Source: Rhabdornis inornatus
Taxonomy: Eukaryota; Chordata; Aves; Passeriformes; Rhabdornithidae
Direction of reading: 5' to 3'
Assembly (NCBI GenBank): GCA_013397075.1
Contig: VWZS01000184.1
Span: 186,001 to 250,000, forward strand
Length of the DNA: 64,000 nucleotides
In this document: piece after piece, positions 24,601-36,600 of the stretch
How the letters are laid out: each line of letters opens with the position of its first letter
Numbering within the stretch: position 1 is the first letter of the stretch
The notes under the pieces: model-generated
Database searches by the model: none
What the model saw: the letters and a program-made list of their open reading frames with translations, nothing else
What the model was told of the DNA's origin: nothing
Translations under genes and position numbers: made by a program

Positions 24601-27600
24601 AGAATGTAATCAGAGTATATTCATAACAGAACAACAACCTTTTCAATCAGTAAATAAAGACAGAATTTACTACACAATCGGTGAGTATTTTATCTCCAGA
24701 GCTTGCTTATTTTGTTTGTACTTGAATTGTTGTGACCTGATTTTAAATTATGGAGAAGTCATGTCTGTAATACCTAAGGATCATAAAAGGTTGATATTAC
24801 TAGTGAAGTTTATTTTAAACTTAGAAGTTCAAGCATCTTTTTGGGCAAAATAAAGAGTTCATTATAGGAAACCCCAGTGGCCTGTGTACATTCCAAAGAT
24901 TAGAAGACTAGGTAGTAACAACAGCTATCATCCAGTTTGCCTGATACAGGCAGACAAGAACAAGTTAGATTACAAGCCTATTTACTACACTGAAGGAAGC
25001 AGAGACATGACACATATCTACTGTATGGCTATATTAAGTTTTGCTCATCTTCTAAGAAAAGATAGTATGTAAGGTATCTTTATCCTCATTCCACAGGCCT
25101 TCCTGATGCAGACCAGATTAAGATGCAGTTTTGCCTGCTGATACAGATTATGTCTTTTAAGAGTGAGGCACCAGACTACCTACCACAAATCATGAAGCAT
25201 TTGAAGTATTGTCCTCAACATTATCTTTTGTAAAGCTACACCCAGCAAGCCCAGACACCAGATGGCAGACAGAAGGACTTCATGCACTGTTTCCAGGTGC
25301 TGTGTTAGCCAAATGTCTGCAAAGTTTTGAGATGATCAAGCACAATCCAAAACATACCAGCCGTGTCAACTCTCAGGACTTTAAAAAGCAAGAAGTCAGC
25401 CTTCTGTTTCAAAAGCTGCACATGCAGAGTCCGTGAGACATCTGATGCCTTGATCACTGTAGAAGGATGCCCGTTCTGCACGTAGAACACAACTGCGGTG
25501 CTGCAGAAAGAACAGCTAAGGTCAGACTGCTGTCACAGATCACTTTTGTCAGGCATTCAGCAATAAAGTCTAATAAATAATAAATATAGTAAAGTCAATA
25601 AAGCAGTAATAGCATTTAGTCTATTTTGCTTCTGGAAAGCCAATGTCACCACTGCTAAAGATTAAGGAACTCTGTGGAGAAGTCAACTGATCTTTATTCT
25701 GAGCTGGGAGCACCAGCAGTTCTTGGGATTCTCAATTTCACAGAAGACAGAAGAGGATAACAGCAAACAAAATTCCCTCCTTGGTCTTCCTGACTTTTGC
25801 TGTAAGAAGTATGTATACATTTGCTTTCTCGACTCTCACATAGAGCCTGTCACAAAACACTCTGAAGAAATGTCACTAACTTAACGAAACTGAATTTAAT
25901 AGGAGAAAAAGCTCAGAAGCAAGGGATCCAGAGAACTTCGTGTGGAAGTCCTCCTGCCCCATCATCCACAACTTTTAAGTTGGGTGGTGTTGACCTCATC
26001 CTGTTATCAGACACTTCAGGGAACATTTTAACTTGAAAAGTTGTGATTAAAAATATCACAGCTATAAACAGTAGACTTTCCACACTGTGTTTTTAAATTT
26101 TATGAGGCTCTCTGAGAGCTAAATAAACACCAAAATGGATTTTAAATTACCAAGTAGTTGACAAGAAGTAATTTAAAACTAACTCAAATAAACAGCTTCT
26201 ACCAATCATGATGAGAAGTTTCTCTGGGTACACAAAGCCATCTCTAGCACTCTACACAGAGCAGAGGGAGTATTTCTTCTTCACAGTAAAATACCACAAC
26301 TAAGAGAATTCACTGTACAAAAAATGTATTTTCATCACTAGTTACCTGGGAAAATGTAAAATATTAAGAATATAAAAACCATGGAGAAGAAGCAGGAAAA
26401 AAAGAGGAAATAAAATAGGTTTCATTAAATAGAGCTGGAACCTTATTTTTAAATACAATGAATGCTTCACTGTGAGAAAGTCTGTTTATCTCACTCCATC
26501 TAGTATTTTGAACAAAGGCACTGAAATATATATCCATGCATTTTCTTTAAAGGAAAAAGAAAAATTCTGTACACAAAAAGTGGGATTTTTTAAAAACAAA
26601 ACACTTCAGTTCTGAGTCTCCACAGAGTTTACTTCATCAGTTTTCTACCACAGAAGAAATTCACCCTTTAAAGTATATTCTGTTGAGAAGTATAGCATTT
26701 TTTTGTCATGTTAGGAAAGATTACTTTGCAACTAATTATGAGCTGTGAGAGAGGCAAAGAAAATCACAAGTCTTTCTGGCACAGGAGGACATCTTTCTAC
26801 CTTATATCTGAGTAGGCTTGTATCTTCTGAATTTTGATATCTGAATCCAAAACATTCAGCAGTACGGCCAACTGTCTCACCAGTGTGTCCTTCTGCTGCT
26901 CACTTAGCTGTCCCACTCCAACCTGCAGGATCAGCTCCACCAGACCACTCCTTTTGGGATCTGACAGAAGAAGAACATGCTATTCCTTCAGAGCCAGGCA
27001 AGTATTTCAGTACCAGCATGCAGTACTTGAAAATATTTATTAATTCTATAGTTTTCTGCACAAGACCCATATCACTGATAAGGCAATTCTTTTGTTTTCT
27101 TAGAGAAGTACTCAGCTTTATTTTGTTACGTTCTTTATGAAACAAACCCAGTGCGTCCTAAGATAGTAACCCATCTTACCAACAGGAATAAAGTACTTCA
27201 GGGTGCACTTTCAGCATTTACACATTTCCGTGAAGAAGGGCAACTTCTGCTCTCCTAAATGCTGCCATCTTAAAGTCAGAGGTAAGCACTCAATGAGTAA
27301 AATTACCAAGTTCCCTGCTAGTTATCTACTACTGACTACCACCCAGGAAAAGGGAGCCAAAGATGGACTCGTAGCATGCAAGACTGTGAGCAAGTCTAAA
27401 TGAGGATGGTAAATTTGAGAAGTATCAGGTATGTTTATCCTGCCTACACTTACAAGCTGAGGTTTCTTTTTTATGATGCTTGAACTTCCAGAGTGCCTCA
27501 CAAACAAAACAAACTTCACAGATACCCCATGGGAATCATAATCCAATTACTATGATTATATTCAACAGTAAACTGAGGAACAGAAATAAAATCATTACCC

Positions 27601-30600
27601 AGGAGCCAGATAAACAAGGTATCTCCGACAGACCCAAGTCTCTTTCTCCTGAGACTTCAACTTCCATTATTTAGCTATTCTGCCTGCATTTACAACCCCC
27701 TGAAATTCTTTGAGCATTTTTTTATCTTTCAGGATGAAAGAAGTAGAACAAACAAAGCCACACTTTCAAGCATCAAACAACAGCATTTATACTTAAATTT
27801 AATGGTCAGCTCCCATCTCTTCCTATTGGCCAAACAATAGGAAGAGATGGGAGCTGACCATTAAATTTAAGTATAAATGCTAAAAAACATTGTAGGTTTT
27901 TTGTTTCTTCTCCTGGTCGTTAATAGGTCGTTCCTATTAACGATCAGGAGAAGAAACAAAAAACCTACAATGAATGAGAAGCAACAAAAGCCTAATGAAA
28001 ATATCAACTAGAAAGTATAATTGTATTTATTTATGGTCCCAACTATGGTGACTGCAGTAGTTTAGAATCCTGATGTCACCTTTTAACACACTTGGGCCTA
28101 GTCATAGAACAGTAAGAAGGCAGAGGGAGAACCTGTTTGCTCTGTGTTTTAACTTGAGAGATTCTCACCAATATCTGCATAAGTAAGTGAAAAGGAGAAC
28201 AAAGATATGGTATTCACAACACATCGATGACCTTTTAATTGTCATACCAGGCCGCACTTCAACAGTTGCTGAATCAACATCTGAGTCTCCCTTAGCATCT
28301 GTCACTTTCAAGTGGAAAATATAGGTTCCTTCCACAAGATTAGTTAGCTGCAGTACTGCCTCGTGGTCTGAGCCATGGATCACATCCTGCAAAACCCAGG
28401 TCCAGAACAGTTACACCCTCAGAGAAAGATGCAGGTTTCATTATCAAGTCAGCTATCTGATGTGATGCTGTGTGTTCTTGCTTTGACTTTTGGGACAAAT
28501 GTGACCTACCCACAGTTTATAGCAGAGTAATTTGGAAGCGACAGTTAATGAGGATGTCTGCACGCTATGGATATTTTCATTAAAAATACCCAAAGAGAGA
28601 ACAGCTGACAATCTGAAGAACTCATCTTCCTGAAAATCCAAGACAGTTACATTATTATTTCTCAATTGTATTCCAGTATCCTTAGTTCCACTTTCTTAAC
28701 TCCTATTTTCTTCTCCTTGGTTCATGCATTTTCAGCTATCAACTCTGCCAGCTATATTTAAGCTAAACCTCTTCCTTACATCTCCATGTGAATTGCTTCT
28801 AGAAGTTTTTTTATGACTTTGCTTTTTCTCCTCTCCCTGTACTTCCTGATTTACCACTATCTTCCTGAGACCAAAGAGCTGTCTACAACACTTTTTGCAA
28901 ATAGGGAAAAAAATTTTCCCAGTTTCATTAGTTGACACATAACTGAAGTTTATCCTCAGGTATTTCTGCTGTCTGCCCCACTCAGAGAGCAGAATCCCCT
29001 GCCCTAATGCTCCAGGCCAATCACCATCATCTGCCAAGGCAGGTGCCTACACATGTAATGTCAAACATCATTTTTAGCTTAAACTTAAGTTCTACCTCAT
29101 ATGCTACCAGACAGGATTCCTTAATCTTTATTGGTACTTGCTTTCTCAGACCCTTTCTCCTTTGGAATATCTAGATTTCAGATATTTTCTTTCCTCTCAA
29201 ACACATTAGCTTCATACTGTCACCAATTATTCTGCATTGCTGCAGTCCTTAGTTGCTATATTCTTTAAGTGTACTGAAAATATCACCAGCCTCTTGACCA
29301 CAGCATTACAGAGAGAAGGGGAGATAAACCAGAAACAGGGAGCACACTTGACAGCATCTTGTGGGTTGTACCTGCTCTCCCTGCTGCAGTTACATGCATA
29401 ACAGAAGCCAAATTTTGTTACAACCTTCAAGAAACTTACCCCAGCTGCTGGGCTTTGACCATCCCGAATCCACAAATATGACACAATCCCCTGGTCATCA
29501 GCAGACCCTGAGCCATCCAAGGTAACAGAGTTGTTTGGAAGCACTAGAACATGCTTCCCACCAGCATGTGCCCGGGGTGGACTGTTGTTTTCTAGCCATA
29601 AAAATAGTGAAGAAGGATTTGCTTTCAAAACATGTGACATGCCATTGCCAATACACCCACACTGCAATTCTTTACCTGATGATTACAGACAGTAACAACA
29701 TAACCTCATGTCAAAGCTACAGGGAAAAGATGAGTGGGCATACAAAATCTGGCTCTGAGCATATTGCAGTTGAGAAGAAAGATCTATTTCAAAAAGCATT
29801 GTGGGATATTCTATTTGCAGTCTCAGAATAACTTAAGCATCAAATCTTCTCAGTCAAGCAAAAATATTTTCTGCCTACCTAGAAACACAGTGTGAGATCA
29901 CCATGCTGGGACCTTTTCATCTGGAAAATCACTTATTACCCAACAGAAGTTTGTGCAAGATATTGTATCTTCAAAATGCCTGTATTTAGGCAAAATCCAA
30001 TCACAAAACTTAAGAGTAAGTCTAATTCCCAAATGTTTTTTGCTCACCACTAGCAGTAAAACTAAGGCACGCATTGGGCGTATGGTGAAAAAAAGCCAAA
30101 GAAATATGACCATGTTCTCCTTCCAGAAATCAGACAATATTGATTTTTTTCAGAACACAATATTAATAGGGCTCAAGGAAGCTGTGGGGTGGAGTGAAAT
30201 ACCTCACTGGACACAAATAATGTTGGACATAAATAATTCAGTCCTGGGCAGATCTCAAGGGTGTTGGCTGTAACAGCACAGGGTTGTGTCTCTTCCAAGT
30301 AAAACCAGCAGACTAAACTTGGTTATCGGAAAACTGAGTATTTTTAATATCAAACCTGTGACTGTAGACAGAACTTACTGTGGCTACACTTCACAGCACA
30401 AACAAGACCGTGGACACATCTGGGCAGAGCTGTTGCCATGTATTTCTAACTGAACATTAACTGAAACCCTGAAACAGTTCAAGCAATGATGCACATGAGT
30501 AAAATAAAGTCCAGCTTCTTCTTCAAGATGTGCATGGGTCAGAGCAATCCCAATCCCAAGTACAAGTTGGGAAGAGACTGGACTGGGAGTAGTCAGCATA

Positions 30601-33600
30601 ACGCCACTAAGGAGGCCTAATAATGCCTTGAGGAGAAGGACTTGGGGTGTTGACTGACAAGAAGCTCAGCATGACCCAGCAATGTGCATTTGCAGTCCAG
30701 AAAACCAACTGTATTCTGGGCTTGCTGATGTCAACACATCCCTGTAAGTGTCCAAGGCCAGACTGGATGGGGCTTTGAGCTACCTGGTCTAGTGGAAGGT
30801 GTCCCAGTGTACAGCAGGTTTGGAACAAGATGATTTTCAAGGTCCCTTCAAACCCAAACCATTCTATGATATTATGATTATCCTAAAGCCTCTTCCACAG
30901 CATGCATTTTGGGAAAAAAAAAAACAAAAAACCTAAAATACCCCACACACTACAGCAACTGTTTCTCTGTATAATTAAAAAAAAACAAAAAAACACAAAC
31001 CCACCACAACAACACACCACCAAAATAACAAACCAAACCAAACAAATAACCCAGGTCTTTTAATACTAAATTTTTAAGTGGAACTTGGTTCACTGAGATG
31101 TCACTTCTGGAATGTTACTTTAAAATCCACAGTAAAACTGCTTTTCTGCTCAAAGCTTAATTTCAGAGATAAAATAAAAACATTTCTTCTTAACAATGTA
31201 GACATACAATTGTCAAAAATATTATTTTTGCATATATTGAACATTAAAACAGCTTGCATCAAATGAAATTAATTCTGCCAGTCACTCACAATGCTACTTT
31301 ACTACAGAAGAGCAGTTTTCTTAAACACATTTGAAACATAACAACAAATATGTTACACCTTTCTGTTCTGATATCCTTCACCTCCCTTCAGCGACTGAAT
31401 GAACTATCCAGTTGCCCACCATGCCCTAAGAAGCAGCAGCCAGGCTTACCTTCCTTCACAGTAATGGAGAGCACAGATGCACTGCTCAAGCCCTGTTGGT
31501 CTTTCACAGTCAGCCTGAAGTGATAGGTACCAACCTGGAGACCAGTCACAGTTGCTATTGCCTTGTCATCGTTTTCCATCTGTACAGAGCTTGGCCCACT
31601 GAAACAAAACATCTCACTAAAATAATCACACCCAGGAAGCCCAACTGTGAGTTCAGCAGCATTGCTCAGGCCTTTTGATTTTATGTGTTGTAGTTCTACA
31701 ACTGCTATAAGCACTGATGGCTAAAGAACTATTTGAGACATAAATTTATTTTAGAGAATTCATTAATGCCTTTTTGCAAGACATTCAAAGCACCCAAGCA
31801 CCTATTAGAAGAGTAGAAACATCCCCACCTATTAGAAGAGTAAAAAATACCCCCCAGAAGTTCAACCTCATCACAGTTCTATTTCATGAGAGCATGAAAA
31901 TAGAACTATAACTAATAGCTATTTCTTGCAAATTATATTGCTCTAAGAGCCACTCATAACCTGTACAGGCTGCCAGCAGACCTCTTCCTGTATCAGGTAC
32001 AACAGCTGCATGAGCTAAAATACCTTACCCATTTATTAAGGATCAGTTAGGTTTGCACATAAACATACAATTATAAGCTTTTGTAAAACATTTTCAATCA
32101 CCATTCAAGAGTGATTTAGTCCCTTGTTACTGGAAGTTCAGGGCAAAGTGACTGACAATTTACTGTTCAATAAACAAGCGACTGAGAAACCCTAGTTCTA
32201 AGCACAGATGGAAAAGCTTTGTATATTACTGGATGCAAAGCAAGCCTGCTACTTGCTTTTTAACAGGAGACACAGAAGTTCCTGTTATTTTCTCTTAATT
32301 TTATAAAAGTAGGCCTCAAAATGAAACATTGCAAAACATAGGCAGAGACTGCCTGAGCTTTTCAAGTTCAACTTAAAATTGCTATTACTTATGCTATTAC
32401 CACCTAAGTGGGATTGTCCTGAAAGCAATTCTCAAACATAATTCATGATTCATCTTTCAATACAATTGGATAAGAGGCTCTAGACCCAATCACTTTCACT
32501 TTTCTCTATTTTACTGAGGATTAGTAAAATCTTTGGATACCTGATATTCTCCCAGTGATAGAAGACAATGCCTTGGTCATCTTGGCTTTTGCTTCCATCC
32601 AGTGTAGTACTTTCTACTGGGAAGGTCAATTCTTTGTCAGGGCCAGCCACTGCTACTGGAGGACTGTTATTTTCTGCAAAATTAATATTTAGTGTATGAC
32701 ATTTTCTAGGTAGTCACTGGCAAGGCTTGCCAATCACATTTTACACAGGGTATTTTAATAAAATTTTGATAGATTGGCTCAAAAGGTACAAACCACAAGT
32801 ATGACATGCACAAGCCAGCAGGTGAGAGAGGTCAACTCTGCAGCAAACCAAATCCCACAGCAAGTGGGATCCCAAATCCCACAGCAAATCCCACACCACT
32901 TCCTTTTTCATAGTCCTATCTGAAGGCACAGTCACACTCCCAAACATCTTGCTGCATGCGCAATTCATTATATGAAATGTCACAAAACATGAGTGGTGGG
33001 GTATTTTCCCAGTCCCACCAGCCCATCTCTTTCAAAAACTCCCACATAAATACGATTCTTTGCCCTCAGAGAAGATACTGACCCATTCTGTCTGCTGCTC
33101 AAGGCCACTAAGTTAACACCAAATCAGAGCCTTTGGGAATTTAGTGCAGAAACATAACCTGTTACTCTGTTTTCAGCCTCTGCTTTTGTGAAATGGTAAA
33201 ACTGGCAACACTGCCATTTTCCTGGGTATTTATTTACCCCTGGGCCTGACTTCAGCAATAGCATCTTTCTAACCCTACACTATAATGGGTCTAAAAGGCA
33301 CCACCACACACCACACTTCCAATTCACATTCCTGATTTCTGCAGTGAATGACTGCTGTAAAGTTGCCCCAGAACGGATCATCTACAAAAGATATGTATTA
33401 AGCAGCAACAGGAAGATAAAAAATTTCCCCATGGTGAAATGTTAGACCTGCACATGGGCAGAAAAGGCCCACTGTGGATGTAAAAGGCAAACAAAGTGGG
33501 GGGGAAAAAAAAAGGCATTAAAAAAAATCACACAAGGCTCAGATCATTTGGCTTATTCATCCTTTGGCTCCCAAACCTAAACAAACATGAAAGATGCAGC

Positions 33601-36600
33601 TTTTGAAAAGTCCTTGGTTGACACTTTTTCCTAGCAAACACAATGTAATTCATTTGAGTGAATTCAAATTACACAAGGACTCTTGCAGGAGAATTGCAAA
33701 ACAATAAGAAAACTGAGTGAAGCACACAGAGCAGCTTTCAAAACACTCTGTAGGACATGAAACCCAAGAGCTACAATTTGGGTTTTAGAAGTACATTCAT
33801 GCAGACCTCTGTTGCTTTACATAACCAGGCTGGTGTGAACCCTCAGGATCGGCACCTGGATTTTGTTTGATTCTACACTTAACTACCTGCTTTGACAGAA
33901 AATGGACAAGTCCTTGATCCAGGGGTACCAGGCACCAGGGCTGCCATATCAGTGGTGCAACGTGGGGAGAGGAGGCGTTGGAGAATGGCGCCAAGGCACC
34001 AGGCTGGGCCAGCCCTGAGGGCCAGCCCAGACGTGCCCGCACTGACTTACCAGGCTGCACGATGAGTGTGACCTCAGCTGTGGAGCGCTGCCGCGCAGAG
34101 TCTGTCACAGTCAGCTGGAACGTGTAATCTCCTTCCTGCATTGCGGACAGCTGCAGGTACGGCGTCCGCACTCCCTTCGCAGCACCGGTAAGGACAGAGC
34201 ACCAGATAAAACATAGTCATGGGTAATGAAAGGTCTTACAGAGCAAATGTAAGGAAAAAGAAATGCTTAATACAGTGTTTGAGCAAGGAGTTCGTGCACC
34301 TTGCAGATAAAGAGGAGGCTTAAAATTTGGCACACAGACAGAGGTAATGTGTTCACTATTGCAATTGTTCTTCCTACCAGCCCAGGGAAATACCTACAGG
34401 CAATAGATCCTAATTTCTCCTGTTGGTGTAACCACTGCATTATTTCTTCACAATAATTGTGAAATACATGGAACGCTACCATTCTCAATTAGGAAGTTAA
34501 ACACTGATGAAAATCCCTGAGGCTTATTCAATTTCCTTAGTGATATTTCCAAAACCAAACATCATGACATCCTTTCGTACTTATAAAAACTGTTAAATGC
34601 AAAACCAAGTTTGACTTGAACCCAGACAAACAGGGTTATGGAAAAAAAAGAAAACATATTAAACAAAACAACTCTGTCCTGAATTTACTCTTCCAGCAGC
34701 ATTTGCTAATACCTATAGAAGCTTATAAAATGACTGGGCCCAGCTGTACATCCTTTTTCTAATAAAATGAACATTTTTGGCACCTCTTATATGAGGAATA
34801 CCAAATCATAATGCAAATAGGTTTGTGTCTCTCTCTTTTTTTTTGATAAAGACGACAATAAGAACAAAAAAGACTTGATAAACAATCAACTAACCAGCAG
34901 AGGTACTTGTTACATTACACTCTAACAGTGGATATCATATAATACACCCCAGACCGGCATCCTCTGGAGTGGTCCAGAGAAGGGCCATGAAGATGGGTCA
35001 GAGGGCTGGAGCACCTCTCCAAAAAAAGGCTGAGAAAGTTGGGGTTGTTCAGCCTGGAGAAGAGAAGGCTCTGGGGAGACCTCATTGCAGTCTTCCAGTA
35101 CCTTAAGGGGGCTTATAAAAGGAGAGAGAGCGACTTTTTATATGGATAGATAGTGACAAGACAAGAGGGAATAGTTTCAAAGTGAAAGAGGGCAAGGTTA
35201 CATTAGATATTACAAGAAATTATTTACTCAGAAGGTGGTGAAGCACCAGCACAGGTTGCCCAGAGAAGCTGTGGATACCCCATCACTGGAACTGTTTAAG
35301 GCCGAATTGGATGGGATCCTGAACAATCTGGTCTAGCGAGTGACATCCCTGCCCATGGCAAAGTGCTGGAACAAGATGATCTTCAATATCCCTTCCAACC
35401 CAAACCACTCTATGATTCTATGATCCTCAGCTTCAGGCACATTAAAAAGATTACTAGTCTCTTGAAAAGAAACTGTAACATGTACTTGCATTTCCACATT
35501 AAATACCCATGAATCCATTGGTTATCTCAAGCAGTCATTCCCTCCCTTCAGAAAGGTTGCTTTAAGATAGAACAGTATTCAAAAACTAAAAGTTCAGTTT
35601 ATTGGGTGCTTTTGGAAAGTTTTTGTCTTGATGAATGACCAGAAAAAGTCATTATGCTATAAGATCTTACATAATTTTTAATTTCCTCTACAGTGTAGTC
35701 TTGCATTAATAACATTACTTCTTTCCTAAACAGATCTACAGTGATCTCTTTTCAGTTCTGAAGGTCTAAAGCATTTGCCAACATGGCAGAAATCAAGTCT
35801 CATAAAAAATGGCTCCTGAGTTTCAGCTGGATTCATTACATTAATTATCTCAACTGCCTACAGAGCTGTAAGAATCTCCAACTTACTGAATACAAGTCCA
35901 GTGAAAATATTTATAAACTTCTGAGATTAAAAAAAAAAAAACAAAAAAACCTACAAAACAAGAACAACAAAAACAATCATGAAAATAACAGAATTAATTC
36001 TGTAAGTCCTCACTGGAAACCCATGTTTCAGTGAACATAAAAGTCCATAGAAGTCCACTATAGAGCATGGCTGCATAAACAATGCCAAAAGGTCTTGTCA
36101 TCTTTCACGCAGAAAACTAAGTTTCTATTTGAGTTCTACTCTCTCCAGGAGAGAGTGTTTCAAGAAAACTCTGACTATCCCCACATTCTCCTATAGCCAG
36201 TTTCCAGCCTGCCCAGAGCCTCAGAACATGGGAGCCTGTGAAACAGCCTCTAGGGTTCAAGGAGAGACAATGTGAACTTGAAGTCTTTTCAAACCACCAG
36301 GGAACAAGCAAGTTTGTTTGGTCACAAAGAAATAGAAAAAATGTGAAAAGGAATTAAAAGTAGTATCTAAAATAAGAGCTGAATACACGTGAGAGAAAAA
36401 CAAAGAAAGAATAACATCACTCTAGGTATTTCAGTACTTCTGAACAGTTACTCAGTTATGTGTTTGCTCATGTTAGAGGCAAAGATAAAAGAGCTTTTCA
36501 ATCCTATGCAAGGAGAAATACACATACCTGCATTGCTACAACCTTGCCTTTGCTTTTGGGACTGAGCGACCACTCATAGCTGACAATTTCATGGTCATCA

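Noticed and set aside
27782..27972. Reading the double hairpin as a MITE or hAT element because of the 8-bp repeat
   Set aside because: The insert consists only of inverted flank copies and has no terminal repeats of its own outside them.
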